Below are positions 11,754-26,149 of a DNA stretch of 64,000 bases, in pieces; the first letter of the stretch is position 1, and every line of letters starts with the position of its first letter. This stretch comes from Cryptomeria japonica (taxonomy: Eukaryota > Streptophyta > Pinopsida > Cupressales > Cupressaceae): positions 331,509,302 through 331,573,301 of the forward strand of contig NC_081413.1 of assembly GCF_030272615.1 (NCBI RefSeq). The letters are read 5' to 3'. Position numbers and translations under genes: made by a program. Under the pieces are notes generated by a model, which did not search any database, had not been told where the DNA came from, and was given only the letters and a program-made list of their open reading frames with translations.

Positions 11754-13613
11754 AAATCAAACTCATTTAAACAAGGATATAAACATGTCGACCACTCCTC
11801 AAATTAACCCTTCAAAGATAATAAGCATATATCAAGATCCATGTGCATGAGAAGAAAAAACATAAAACATAATCCATCTAAAAATAAAGAAATATAGGTA
11901 ATAGAGGATTATTTATTGTATACCAAGAGTAGGGAATGAGATTAACCCTATAGGATACACCAAGCCACAATGACTCTCTCCAAGAAAAATCTCCTATAGA
12001 GGTCCATAATAGATTCACAAGCATATCCAAATGATAGTTTATCAATCTTCCTACTCAAACCTCATTAGAGAGTAACCATCTTAATAAAAGTATCTAATAC
12101 CCAAGAAAACTCTATTCTCAACCAAGTATCTAAGTACTCATGAGTATTTCTAACTAATCAATCCACTCTAAGATTGAAATGCAATAGCTCACTATCATGA
12201 TTCTCTCAAGCAAAAGATCAAGGTATTCATTACCAACAAAATTAACTATATTACTATCAAAACTGGAACCAAATGTGTACAAAATATAGGAACACATCAT
12301 GAAAATATGTATTAACATCTCTTCCCAATTAATGTATCCTTCTCCCAAGAGCACTTTTGTCATATCAAAACTCCAACTAATATTTAAAGTAAATCAAGTC
12401 TTAATATCAAACACTCTCTCAACCAAGGATCCCTTGTCAAAATTGACACCCCTCCAAAGACTACAAAAGTACTCAAAGGTGAAAGAAGATATCTATATAT
12501 CCAATCAAAGTACTCTCACTACATACAAAAACCATAAAACAATATTTTTCTTATGACTACCACAACCACTACAAAAGGTTATCCATCACTAAGTGACAAA
12601 TCGACATCACTACCAAAACCTCTATCTAAATTTTTATACTGAGCTAACAATGGTATTGTTATAACCATCTTCTAAATTCATATCACCAATGTTCTACATG
12701 CATTCAACTACAATACTAGTATCTCAAGAGAATAAAGAAGAACAAAAATCTCCAAGTCAAGAGATAAACCCCAAAACCATCACTATCAAAAGCTCCAACT
12801 AAATTATGCAACCAATATATCCATTGCATTATGAAAACAAGCTACAAGCCCCAAAAAATAACTATCTAGGCACTCTAATCATCCATCCACTCATCCCAAT
12901 TCAACATACCGATGCACAAATAACCATAGAAAAGGTCAATTGAATAAATCTACATTAACACTAAAAGGACTTATGGATATAGACAATCCACGTCTGAGTC
13001 ATTTTATAACCAATGGGTGATTAGCTAATAAGTTATAAATTTATAAATTTTATAAAAAAAAAAAAAACATTCAAACTCGTCATCAATTTAGAAATCTACA
13101 AAACTAAGATAGCAAATAATATAACCTATAAATCTCTTGTGACTCAAGCAATAGATCAAATCCAAATTAATTTTTTAAATAAATATACAATGAGTTTATA
13201 TGTCGGTTTTGTAATGAACCATAGAAAAATAATGAAAATGTAATATCCCTATTCCAAACCTAAGAATTATTTAAATATAGAAAATAAAGAAACAAAATAC
13301 GATGAAAGATTCAAAAAATATTACTAAATTCAAACCTTGGATGTATTTGATATGCTCTTGAATGCTTAATGTGAAATTTTTTGTTGCTCTTTAATTTAGC
13401 ATTATGTATCTATAGATTAATCATTCATTCATGATTTGATAAAGGACCAAAGTTTGATTTATAGATTTTTGAACATGAGTATGTAAGGCAAGGATTTAAG
13501 CTTTCAATGGACAGTGAGATTAATTGAAATAAGTGGAGAATCTCCACTAACTAAGAAGAGTTGTGAGGGCTCTTTAGTGGGATCTAATATGGGTGAGGAA
13601 AATTAGCATATTT
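11754..13613. other. No gene recognised; decayed AT-rich DNA
   Basis: Short open frames (for example 12154-12363 minus and 12299-12556 plus) overlap each other and show no domain. The stretch contains long A-rich runs and no LTR termini that I can pair. Confidence 0.45.
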
Positions 13614-13938
13614 TGTTAGAGCATATTTAGCTATTAGTTGATTTTTTACAACTAGTTACGCTTTTTTGCTTAAGTTCACTTAGGAGTGCTTTCTTCTAAT
13701 TTAGCTTTTGTGCATATAGTTTAGCTAGAATTGAGATTTATTTAGCTCCTCATGCTTGTACTTTAGTTCTCCTAAATTTAGCTTTGTACTTTCTTTATAA
13801 TCACCTCATTGTACAATTATAATTCATTATGTATTCTTTGTCTTTGAGTAATATAGCATTCTTTTGTGCAGCTCTCGTTTGTGGAAGGTGTTCTTGTTTG
13901 TTGTTTGATCTTGCAGGCTTGTGTTGCAAAATTCAACA
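13614..13938 (+). repeat. Short LTR followed by a primer-binding site
   Basis: 325 bp from TGTTAGAGC to TTCAACA, followed at 13939 by TATTATCAGAGCTTTGA, close to the copia tRNA-Met site TGGTATCAGAGC. The interior has the look of a transcribed LTR (AT-rich, GAGTAATATAGCATTC, T-rich stretches). No gag follows; the next kilobase is low-complexity, so this is an LTR-plus-leader remnant or part of a small non-autonomous element. Confidence 0.5.
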
Positions 13939-13955
13939 TATTATCAGAGCTTTGA

Positions 13956-14827
13956 AACTTCAACAACTTTTTGATTTATTTTGGCTGATTATTTATGGAT
14001 GGATTAAAAACAAAGTTAATATGGATGAGCTATAATGAAATATGAGTGGATGATTAGATTTTTAATTATTTTATGAGAAATAAATAAAAATTAAATTTTT
14101 TTTATTTTAAAATGAATAGATGGGTATTAGTGTAGTTAACAATAAAATATAAATTATTAAATTAATTAGATGTGGTAAATAAAAAGGGAAATGAAAATGA
14201 AATGAGAAAAATTTGGCATGGTATTAAGATGTGATGCTAGATGTCACACTAGATGGTGGTAAGAAATAAGTATATGTTTTACCCCTCTTTAAAACAACAT
14301 TGTGAAGTAATAGTAAATTAGATATGGGCACACAATGGGATGAGATAACATGTCCCAAGTATTTTAGAATATATTGATGATTTAGGTATATCTCTCAAGA
14401 GGATGGGTGGGTTCGAAGAACACAACTTTTCTCTTAAGATGGATGAAAGAGGAATAAAATAGTTATGGATGAATGGAATAAATAGCTGAATTTAGGTATT
14501 CATGGTGGGGTGAATAGATTAGTGATGATGGATAGAGTTAGTTAAAATATGGATGCTAAGGATGAAAACATCAATGATGAATGGAATAGAGAATTAATAA
14601 AGGGTGAATATTGTATAAATAATGGGGATAGGTGAATTTTTAATTTTTAAATTTAGAAGAAATAGATGGATATGATGGATACATTAAACAATTAATACTT
14701 TTTTATATTTTTATTTTTAAATAATTTTTATTATTTTTTATAATGATAAACAGTCATTAGAAATCTATTTTCAAACACTTTTTATTTAGATGTGTCAAAA
14801 AATTAGCTTTCACCTTTAACAAGTTTA
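13956..14827. other. Low-complexity purine-rich DNA
   Basis: Dominated by degenerate GATGAATGGAATAAAT-like words on the plus strand (for example 14440-14640). No coding potential seen. Confidence 0.5.
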
Positions 14828-15150
14828 TGTTAAGCGCACAGATATGCTGAGAAGAGGGGAGAATTAGTATATGTCAATTTTCACTTCAAACTTAAAGTAA
14901 GATCAATACCATTTTTGCATCTCACATTATCATTAGAACAACTATACAAGTGATAAGAACAACCACACATCAATACATACAAGGGGAAAACCACAAAGAG
15001 AAAAGTTTCTTGGATCTACTACCCAAATCAAGCCTCACAAAATAATAAAATAAGTTACAATGATTTTGCAGGAACCAACCTACAAAAGACATCAATCCTC
15101 TAATCCAAAGGATTGAGCACCAATTCAAACTAATGAGGTACCACCCTCAA
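14828..15150 (-). repeat. 3' portion of a copia-like LTR, minus orientation
   Basis: Read on the minus strand, this ends with ATTCTCCCCTCTTCTCAG and then GCGCTTAACA at 14828, the C/T-rich terminal pattern seen in elements A and B; further upstream is a GGTTTTCCCCTTG word common in copia LTR ends. The other end could not be fixed. Confidence 0.35.
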
Positions 15151-16099
15151 ATACAAGGAAGATATAGGAAATATAAAAAATATGTCATGCAGACCTTCCA
15201 AGCTCAAGAATCATCATCTATCTAATATTATATGCTTCAGAAAACTCTCATAGTGTATATAGGATATGCATCTTAGTTTGTATACCGCGCAATATATATA
15301 CTTCTCTTTATTGAGTGCACATCCTGCATGACTTCTACCACTTTTACATACATTGAAATGGAACTGATTGTCATTATATATGCATTCCAATATTATGTAC
15401 GTCATATCTACCTAGAACTTAATTCAATGTCTGCAAATCGACCAGGGATAAAATCCTTAATCCAAACATGTAGTCATCTTGGTCCCAATGTGTTATACCA
15501 CAAGTTCACATTATGTGTAACCCAACATGAATTGAACTAGTCCCAATCTACCTTCACACGCTTCCTATAGGTGGCACGCATTTCCTTTCTCTATTGCATC
15601 CAATGAAAACATATACAAAGTCAATAAGCTAACATAATGTACATTTTGTCATTTCTAACATTCTATCTACTCAACCAAATCATTTGAACTTGGATATAAC
15701 ATGCTTTATCTGTAAATTTATTTCCAAATTGTAAGTCATAATTACCAATGGTGGTAGAATGCAATACCAAAAACCATGACACTCCAACATAATACAAATA
15801 TTGTCTCTGAGAAATAGACCTCAAGAACCTATCACAGACACTTCCAAACCTTCTCAAATACCCTAGACAATCAGGAGCGACTAATATTGATACATGATGA
15901 TAAAATTAAGAGAATTGTCCAACAATACTAAACTCTATCCTTTGATTAATCAAATATTCCGACATAACACCATATTTTTTACATCAATTACAACACTATC
16001 TTCAACATTTTATTCAAGTTACAATATGTTAGAAAACTTTTTCAAAGTGTAACCATGTAACAATACTTGAAGGATTTTCATTATTAAAATTTATTGTTT
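15151..16099. other. No gene recognised
   Basis: Only short overlapping frames without domain signals (15214-15405, 15328-15540, 15663-15857). It lies between an LTR fragment and the C-terminal side of the decayed gypsy polyprotein, so part of it may be that element's 3' end. Confidence 0.4.
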
Positions 16100-19000
16100 T
16101 CCCTCTTTTTTTATAGGAGTGGTCTTCCACATTGTTCAATATTCCCATACCACTTAGGGGAGTCGATATACACAATAGTTTTGATGGGGTGCACCTATCT
16201 TGGTAAGTATGTTCTCAAGTTTCTTGTTCGTAACTTTAATTTTCTCATTGGCTTGTGGATTACATGGAGAAGGTTTATAATGTTGAATCTTGTATTCATG
16301 GGTAAATGCAAAAATCAAGTCAAAAATAAATTATGGTCATTGATTACTTACAATCTTTTGGTACACCAAACCTTGCAAAGATTTTGATATGCAAAAACTC
16401 TACTACTTTAAAGTCTCGTGCATGTTTCAATGCCACAACCTCAACCCACTTAGTGACATAATTTATGGAAACCAAATATACTCTTTGTTTCTATATGGAG
16501 AATTGATATGTCCCACAAAGTCTAACCCCCATTGATTGAAATGTTCAATGGATAGATGTGACTAAAGTGGCATCTCATTAGAATGCATTAGCCCATCCAT
16601 TGACATTTACCACAATGATGAACATACTCCTTGCAATATTTATAAAGTCTATGCTAGTAATAATTGAAAGGATTTTTTTTACAATGTTTAGCTGCAGAAT
16701 ATCATGCACATGGTTTTGTATGAGATGTTATAAGTACATAGAAGACATCATCTTCAGCTACACATCAATGTATAACATTATCAATCCTAGTGTGGAAGAG
16801 AATCCTATCAATCCAAGTGCATTGTCCACCAAGGCCAACAATTTTCTTTTGATCCCGAGAAAATAAATATGGGCGAAAATTAAAAGTAGCTAGATAATTA
16901 TAAATATCAACAAACCAAGGACTTTTAATAGAGAATGCAAAAATATTCTCATCAAGAAAGCCATAATCAACTAGAATGAATTCATCAACGTTTAGTAACT
17001 TGGATAAGAAATCGACAGCAACATTCTCATGTCTAGGCTTACCAAGTATAGTAATAAAAAATTCTTGTAATAATAATAATCATCTAATAACTCTCTCAAA
17101 GATAACATGTTTATTTATTGATTAATGAATTGTGAAATGATTAGGATGAACAAACTTTGTATATCATGTGATATAATGATGAAATATATTAATTGCATAC
17201 AAAATAGCTAATAACTCTTTCTCAATTACTATATAATTTATCTTAACACTAGTGAAATTTGTGCTTATGTAATAAATCGAGTAATAATATGCACCATCCT
17301 TTTGGCCTAATACTTCTCTTGCAAAAGTATTAGAGGCTTCAATGTGGATGTGAAATGATAATTCCCAATTAGGGCCTTGCATAATTGGTGTAGTGACGAG
17401 ATTTTCCTTAATGGTCTCAAAAACATGATAATATTTGGTCCAAAAAATAACTATCTTTCCCTGGTAAAATAAAAAGTGGTTAAGAAATTTTATTGAAATC
17501 TTGAATGAATGTCCTATAATTATATCCTTCCTGTCCTAGGAAACTATGAACATATTTTTAACAAGTAGATATAGGTGAATCTTAGATAATTTGTACTTTA
17601 TTTTGATCAACCTCAATACCATTAGAAGAAATGTAATGACCCAATACTATATATTTAATTATTAAAATGTAACATTTTTCGTAATTAAGAAAAAGGTTGG
17701 TAACTTTACATATATAAAGAACACAAAATTCTTCTTAGCTTCCTCATAAATATTACCATAAATAGTAAAATCATCAATATATAATTCAATGCAGTCATGA
17801 ATAAGATTGGAAAAAATACTCAAAATAGCCCTTTGAAAGCCCTTTGAAAACTAGTGTTACATATCCAAAGGTAAAATGTTATACACAAATGTTCCCAAGG
17901 TACAAATAAATATAGTATTTTAATTATATCCACTAAAATCGTCCAAGCACGAAAATAATTTTTTCCTCGTAAGAGTATCAAGCACTTTGTCAATAAAAGC
18001 TAAAGGAAAATGATCATTTTTAGTTGCTTTGTTAAGAGCTCTATAATCAACCACTTTTTAGAAGCACTACTACCAATAGTGAAACCCATTACCTATATTA
18101 AATTGGATAAATTAAACCTATATTTATTAACTTTTGAAATTCTTCTTTGACAATTTCACGTAAGATGCTATTCAATCTTCGTTGTGGTTGTCTCACTAGA
18201 TGACTTCCCTCCATATAAATATGGTGGTGCAAGTGTCTAGATGTTTACCACATGTATCTTGATATTCCCATGTAAATGTAGCTATATGAGTTCTTATCAT
18301 AAAATCATTTTTTTATGTGTTGCTTAATTGTGAAATTATATTAACTGTTTTTTAGGTAAAATTTACATTGTTTATGATTGAGTAGGTCTAGATAAATTAA
18401 TAGCTATTGATTTTGAAATAAATGGTAATAATGGATAAGTAATGATTGTTTAATTTGAATAAATGTTTTATCAAACAAAATAAAACTATACAAACAATCA
18501 TGTGGTAATAATTGATGCAATGTGATGAAATGTTGTAGAGATTGTGAATCATCAATAAAGGAAAATTTTCAAATGGAAACTTATAATCTATACAAGAATG
18601 AAATATTGATTTTTTTCAAGATATCATTTGAATAATGCCTTTTTTGAAATAAATTAATGATGATAGCATCTTCTAACAGTTCATGAAGATTAAGACTTTG
18701 ATGAAGATTAAGACTTTGATCAATTGTTATAATAGGAAATTATTTTTCAATATCACTATTAACCCATAGTGGATCTTATGTTTCTAATAGAGGTTGTGTT
18801 GGAGGATACAATGTTAATTGTTACTTTTTTCCCCATTGGAAATAGCTATATTACTTATGAAGACATATGATGTGGCTAATCAAGGTCATCCTAGGATCAG
18901 AAGATATCCCTCTAAATTTATTTCATGCTGCAAAACTATAAAGTCAATTGAATATTCCCATGATTCAACAGAAATAATGACATCTTTGAAATCATACCTT

Positions 19001-21300
19001 TTGATTTTACTAAAGAATGATCTTTCACCTGAAGAACTATAGGTGTAAGTTGAAGTCTTGAAGATGAAACTTTTCTTTAGTTTCACTAATCATAACATTC
19101 ATTATAGCACCCAAAATAATAAGTGTATTCAAATTAAAAATTTGACCAATACAAATTTGAATCATTGGACTCCCAAGATCAAAATACTTAAGAACTAAAA
19201 TATTTCCTAACATAATATCTATATTTTTTTTCCATTGACTTGAACAACCTTGGGATCTTGTTTCTTTTTGTATTTCCTTGTACATAATTCCTAAACTATG
19301 TAAGTATTTTACTACTTGCAAAAGAGGAATTTTGACACATACATTTCTTAATTGATTAGTGAGATCAAATTGTACATTAGAAAGTTCATTTTGAGCAGGT
19401 CAAGAATGAAATTGATCTCGATATGGAGGTGGTGTCAGTTCTACTATTATTTTATCAAGACCAAGTTGAGATTCTTCAAGTTCCTCTTGTGATTCCTCAA
19501 GTTCAATATTTACAAGATATTTTGGTTCTTGAATGGTTTTTCTCACCAACATTGTATCCCATTAATATATAGTGTATTGATAAGATAGTTTGGATATCTA
19601 GATACTTCTTTATTATACATAGGTTGGTGAATCTTATTATTATTTGAATTTGATGTGGTTTGTGTATGCATTGATGTGGCCCTTCATGGTTGAGATGAAT
19701 TTTGTGATTGATTACTATATGTTGGTAGTATAGGTGGTAAAAATTATTGTTTTGGTAATTGATATGAATTATAGTAGGTGTAAGATATGGTGGATATTGT
19801 GGAAACTATGGTAGTCTCTCCCTCCATGATTGTTGGCAATATAGTTGCAGGTATTGATTTGGTCACTAAGGATAGGATATGATTGTTGCGAGCCTCCATA
19901 CCATTCTAGTGGAGTAGAATATGGAAATTGTCACTTGGTCCCATAGAATTGTAGGATGCATTCAAATCATTGAGCATACCTAGTGACATATTTTGTGCTT
20001 GCCAAGATCTCCTTTGACCCAAGTAATAAACGAGTTCTTCAATATACTATGTTTCCATCACATATATAGCTAATGAGCATAAAAAATAATTTCTAATAGC
20101 ATCCTCTAGAGAAGACATATTAGTTTTATTATAAGAGCATTATTTACTAGTATGTCTCTTATGACAAGTAGGATGGAAAATAGCAAGTGCTTTTTCAGCC
20201 TCTTCCTATTTCTTATGTGTATACAAAGTATACTTTCTAACTTGTATGACTCAAGAGATCTACAACATGAAGTAATGTATTTAACTCTTGCTTCGTAATA
20301 TCAAATGTGCCACCTTGATAAACTTATTTACTAGAATAACTCCTTAAAGTTCAATGGGATCTTGAATCATTCCTAGAAAATTCACAAATTTTATCAAATG
20401 CAAGTTTAGAAGCATCTCCACCATCTATAAGATTCAAAGCATCAATACATTTATCATGAATATCTCTTAGAAAAATTATTTTAGTAGCCTCATTTGGTAG
20501 TCTTGTTTATCATATTCTTTGAAACTAACTAAGGATTGTTCAAGAAAATCCTCTATTGTTTCTTCTTCTCATTATGACATTTGAAAAATCTCACCTCGAA
20601 CATTTTTTACAATAATCATGATATTTTGCCAATAATCATTCATTCATATTACTCCATGCATGAATAGAGTGTCGTCCAAGACCCATGAACCACCATAATC
20701 CAACATTCTTTGATGTTGTTGGAAATACTTTAAGCTATTTAGCATCACTTTTGTATCATGGCTACAAAACAACACATAAAATTCAAATAAAAACATGTCA
20801 AGATGTTCAATGAAAAGACCTCAAAAAAATTGGTAAGACTAAATGAGTTATATTTTTCATAGGTGCTTCCTCTTCAAGATTGATAATGGGAAATTGAAAT
20901 GCAATAGGGTAACTATTGGCCAAGGCTCAATCAACTTCATGATTATTTCCTTGTGCATCAACCATATTTCATAAGGTCCATGGTATCCAATGAATAGTTA
21001 AAGATGAAGGATGTGGTTATCTTTCTAACTTATTGCCTCTCACCACACCTTAAAGCATAGGATGCTCTAAATTGTTCTACAAGATATGATGGACTAAGAA
21101 GTTTCTTTGATGGTTTAGTTTTATCTAAATATTCAAATGGAATATGTGGTGGTGACTCGAGATCTATTGAATTTGTCCATTTGTGAATTCTATATGGGTT
21201 GACTCATTCACATTTTGTCTAGATCAAGTTCAACTAGCTTTCGTTTTTCTTGTTCTCTCAAAGGTTGTGGCTTAATCCCTCATGTGGGTTTCTTTTGATT
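16100..21300 (-). pseudogene. Decayed Ty3/gypsy gag-pol, minus strand
   Basis: Read on the minus strand from about 21.0 kb down, the usual gypsy order is recognisable through many stops and shifts: gag (WWFMGLGRHSIHAWSNMNE, about 20600-20760), protease region with EYSIDFIVLQ and EGYLLILG (about 18870-18970) and a degraded active site where the usual LDLGA reads LIILGA (about 19100), RT with FSCLDDFSGYN (about 17925-17957) and YIDDFTIYG (17755-17781), RNase H (17164-17382), integrase zinc finger HHCGKCQWMG (about 16600-16630) and WGLDFVGHI (about 16505-16535). The LTRs could not be paired. The catalytic-Glu region of integrase reads NGKIKVTNK, a further sign of decay. Confidence 0.85.
17164..17382 (-). 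pseudogene. Gypsy RNase H segment of the decayed element
   Basis: A 72-aa open piece with PNWELSFHIHIEASN, VLGQKDGAYYYSIYYIS and the end VIEKELLAILYAINIFHHYI. This is the RT/RNase H connection of Ty3/gypsy elements, where an Asp normally follows HI in the IDAS motif; here it is Glu. It is the longest uninterrupted domain left in this element. Confidence 0.9.
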
Positions 21301-22479
21301 TGACAAGCTACTTACAACAATTTATTCAATAAATATATATTTATCATCATTGACTTAATTCATGCATCTATATGATTTAAATGGTGCAAATCAAAGATTA
21401 ATACCTAAAAAGGTTGAAAATTGTGTAAACTTTCTCCTTGATGCACTAGTCCTTACTCAATTGACTAGGCTATCAAGTCTTTAATACCCTAACTTGTGAA
21501 ACATGTAGTGATGTTTCTTACACAAGGACTGGAGGTAAAGAATCAAGTTTAAAGAAATCCAATTTATTCTAGCAAATAAATGGTCAAAACTAAAATTCTA
21601 CCTTAAGTTTTGTCCTAAACTTTCTACAAGAATATTTCTACTATGAAAATAATTTGTTACATGAAAATAATTAATTATACTACATGAATATTGTTGTTCA
21701 ACTAAAAAACAAGAAACACTTTTCAACAAGAAATAGATTTATAAGCCACTCAAACTGAATGAGATGTAGATAGAAATTATTATAAGTAAAGCGTAAATCA
21801 GTGTACTCTTATGCATAAAAATAAATATGAAAAACCATTATAACTCACATGTCTATTTTAATAGTTTATAATTATGACATAACAATAACAAGATAATAAA
21901 TAAGGATCATGATACTCTTGTAAATAATACTCCAAACATAATGAAACGAAAAAAAAATTATAAGCCTCCCTTGAGTAGGCTCACCTCCCAATCTGCCAAA
22001 TGATAGATTGAATTTTTACAACTCCTCTTGATAAAAAATAATTATATCTCTTGTATTATTATTTGATTATTAGATATTACATTTCTCCATGCCATGATTT
22101 ATATGTCCATGATTCATAATAGCTAAACTATAGAAAGCTATAGAACATTATGTTGGCCTTTGGCTCATAACCATAGAGATAGATTTAGGTCTTATGGCCA
22201 CAATATTATTTTAACAAACTAATTTTTTTTTGGCTTGTAATTATAACAATAAAAAACATGTTGATAGCAAACATGACTCTAACACAAAAAAAAAAAAACC
22301 AAATAAGGTAGTAATGTTTTCACCAAAGTCCACATAACATCTTATATAGTAAGCGATCTATTTGATTGTTTCAACCATTCAACTAAATAGATTTGTACTC
22401 TTTCATAATATTATCTAATGCATATGTTATTTCTCTTAAAACATATTCAATGACTTCATTTTATATAAACTATTAATGG
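21301..22479. other. No gene recognised; AT-rich
   Basis: Probably includes the 5' end and leader of the minus-strand gypsy relic, but no LTR termini or primer-binding site are convincing. Confidence 0.4.
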
Positions 22480-23719
22480 TGAAAATGAGGGACTAGGGTG
22501 AGGATTAAATGTATAAGCATAAGCATACAAGGCTTCAAGGTTATCAAATTTTAGACATGTTTTTAGCCCATCAAAACCTCAAAATTTGAACCATAAACCA
22601 TAACTTTTAAACCATAGACATTAAACCTTTAGCCCTTTTTTTCCAAAAAAAAAAACTTAACATTGGAACTCAAACATAGACAAGTGAATTTAAATGCTAA
22701 ACAACAAGCACTAATTACTATTGCTAAACATTGAAGGTTGAACATATGACATTGTTACCTAAACCTTGGATGTGCAATGTAATCTTAAAAATGTTAATCT
22801 AAATCCTAAACCTAAATGTTAAACCTTCGCAAGTGACACTTTAACCCTAAACAATGAACCTTACTATTTAACCCTCTACGTAGACAACTAATTTGAACAC
22901 TAAATGATGATTACTAAACATAGACCAATAAATCTCAATGCTAAACATTGAAAATTAAACACTTCAAATTGAAAGTTGAACATCAAAGGTGAACCCCAAA
23001 ACCATTAACATTGAACATTGAATGATGAATGTTGAATGATGAATGGGAAGTATTAGACGCTCTATGTTGAACGCTAAACCTTAAATTCTAGATGGTAAAT
23101 GGTGAGAATTTTATCTTAAAAATTAAGCCTTGGACCATACGACCAAAGTTCTAATCATTAAATAATGAGACTAGGTTGTGAATCCTAAACCTCAAGCCTT
23201 AAATTGCTATAGTTAACCCTAAATATTCAACGATGAATGATAAACAATTAAATCTAAATGATAACATAGAATAGTAACCATTAAAGCTAAATACTAAATA
23301 TTGAATGCCTAAAGTTAACCTTTTAATGTTAACCTAACCTTAAACCTCATACTCTAAACCCTAATTACTAAATGTTGAATCCTAGGTCTTGATCACTAAA
23401 CATTGAATGATAAACCTTAGCATTGAAGATTATTATTAAAAAAGAATATAAAAGCTAAACACTAAGCACTAAACATAAGCAATTGAATATCAATGCTAAA
23501 CATTGAATGTTAATCAAAATATTGAAAGTCGAACCTCAAATGTGAACCATAAACCTAAAACCTTGAATCCTAAACTCAAAATCGTAGACCTTAAATGTTT
23601 AGCTCAAGCATTGACTATTGAAGCCTGAAAATTAACATTAGCACTAAACCTTGTATACAAATCATTGAAACAATGAATCTAAAATCTAAACATTAAATGT
23701 TGAACCCTTTAGCATTCAA

Positions 23720-24965
23720 AGTTGACAATCTTTTGCCTGCTCTACCTAATTTACACAAATGGGTATTGGATTCTTGGAATCCTAACATTGACAAATTCGT
23801 TTCCAAATTTAATAATCATTAGCCTACCCTGCCTAATTTACACAAATGGGTATTAACTCTTGAAGCTTAACATTAAGGGCAGCATCAAGCTCTTCCCTTG
23901 TGCAAGAGAATTCTTCTTTATATTACTTGACTATTCAAAGGATAGGGATGTGGTGTTTGATGATGGGTTGTGTATATGGGAAGAGCACTCTCTCTCAAAG
24001 AAGCCTTGGACTACTTCATCAATGTTAAATGTGTGAGTTCACATTATGAATTTTCCACTTTGATTCCAAGAAGATTTTTGCTATGGGGCCACTGGTTACT
24101 CTATTAGTCATTTATTGAAGATTGATCTTACCACTTCCTACATGGGTCGCTCTATATTTTCTTGAATCCCAATGGTAATTGATATCTCCAAACCTCTTCA
24201 CAAAGATGTTTTGATACCAGTAAGGGACAAGCCTTGGACACAAGAACTCGTTTTTAAGGTCTCCACTTTAAATCTTGATTTTGTATTATCATTGTCCACC
24301 TTGTTGTTGATTGTCCACATTCCAAGTGCAAGGGCATTATGACATGGTGGAAGAATACCGACAAAGATCACTTGACCATTAATGCCTCTAACTCTTAGAT
24401 TGATGGTCCTTCTTAGGATGACGATTCTTCTCAAGATATTGGTTGTCTTATGATTGGTGTTGCTCTATTGAGTCTCGTTGTTAATGTTCAAATGACTTAT
24501 ATTAGTGAGTCATAATAACCTTCTACTCTAGTTACTCAACCAGCTATGTCATTAGCTTCAACTATATTTTGACTTACTAAAAACATGATCCTTTAACCTA
24601 CTTTAGTTTGACTTTACTTTTTTTGTATTTTGCAAAATGTTGGGACCTCTATGGAAGAATAACCTTCACCACCATTTCTAGTCTTGTTCACTTCGTTGAT
24701 GCAATTTTCTAGACTATTTTACAAAGTTGGAAAAAAGGTCTTCCCAAATCTATCCCCAATCTCGTAATAGAGTAAAGAGTGTGAGATTGAATAGGGTATG
24801 GCATTACCTAGGTTGGATCCCTAAGATCCCTATTGAAATGTAGTTTCTCTTTGTGTCTTGTTCTGTTGTGTTGTTTTGTTTGTCTCATAACTCATGGTAC
24901 GCATCCCATTTGCATGTGGACATACCTTGTACGAGGGTTGAATCCCTTTCAAAACCTATTTTTAT
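23720..24965 (+). pseudogene. LINE-type ORF1 (DUF4283/zinc knuckle) relic with 3' tail
   Basis: On the plus strand through several frameshifts I read LPNLHKWV.NSWNP, then VIDISKPLHKDVLIPVRDKP followed by WTQELVFK, and then HLVVDCPHSKCKG and TWWKNTDKDHLTIN. This order matches the DUF4283 domain plus CCHC knuckle proteins found in plant LINEs and related ORFs. The segment closes with CATACCTTGTACGAGGGTTGAATCCCTTTC..., which resembles the 3' end of plant L1 elements. No endonuclease or reverse transcriptase was found between them, so the copy is internally deleted. It sits inside the telomere-like repeat field. Confidence 0.65.
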
Positions 24966-26149
24966 CAATATCAAAAACATTGAAAGTTAAACCTCAAAGG
25001 TAAACCTTTAAACCTTATACCACAATTATTAAACACTCAAACATATATATTAAATCCTAACAATTGAACAAGGAACCTTAGAGGTGAAGGATGTTCATAG
25101 ACAAGTGAATCTAAATGATCAATGATGAGCATTAAACACAAGCTAAATGTTCATTGTTTGATTCTTAACATTGAAAGATAAAGCTTGAATGTGAACCTTA
25201 AAGCCCAAACCATTTATCTTGAACACTAAACCCTAAACCCTAAGTGTTAAATCTAAGACTTTAACCCTTGAACTTTGAGCAATGAACCTTTGCATTGAAC
25301 AATATAGATAAACAACTAAATGAATATATACCACAAAATTTCAATATTAAACATTGAATAATGGTCCCTTAAGCTTGAAATTTAAACAATGAATATGAAC
25401 TTCAAAACTCAAATGCTAATATTAAATCCTAAATTCTAAATATTGAACCTAAGGCCTTGATCCTTCAACCCCCAACAATGAACCTAAGCATTGAGCAATG
25501 TACACAAATTATTGAATCTAAATACTAATGAAGTGCTTAACACATGTATCTCAATGCTAAACATGAAATGTGCAACCCCTAAAGCTAAAGCTAAAACTTG
25601 AAATCTAGACCTAAATGTTGAACTCTATGCAATGAATCACTATTGAACCCTCTACAAAGATAATTTTATCTAAACATTAAAAACGAGTAATTAACAATTA
25701 AATATTAAAGTTAAACACTAATGTTCAACCCTTAACATTGATTGCTAAACCTTGATGTGAACTTTGAACCCTAAGCAATGAACCTTACCACTGAACCCTA
25801 TACACATGATATTGCATTTTAATGCTAAATGATGAACATTATACATGAACCAATACATCTCAATCCTTAATGTTGAATTTTAAACCTTCAAAGTTAAAAG
25901 TTGAATGTTGAATGTGAACATTAAACCCTAAAACTTGAATTCAAACATTAGAACCAAGTGAACTTTGAACTTGAAACGTCAACTAATTAGCTTTGATCTT
26001 AAACATCAAACATTGGACAAAACATATTGAATGTTAAAGGTTATATAATGAATGGTAAATGTTAAATAGTTTGCCTTGATTATTGAAATGTGAGCCCTAA
26101 GATCAATGCCTAGATCATTTAACCTCGAACCATGGGTTGTATATATTAA

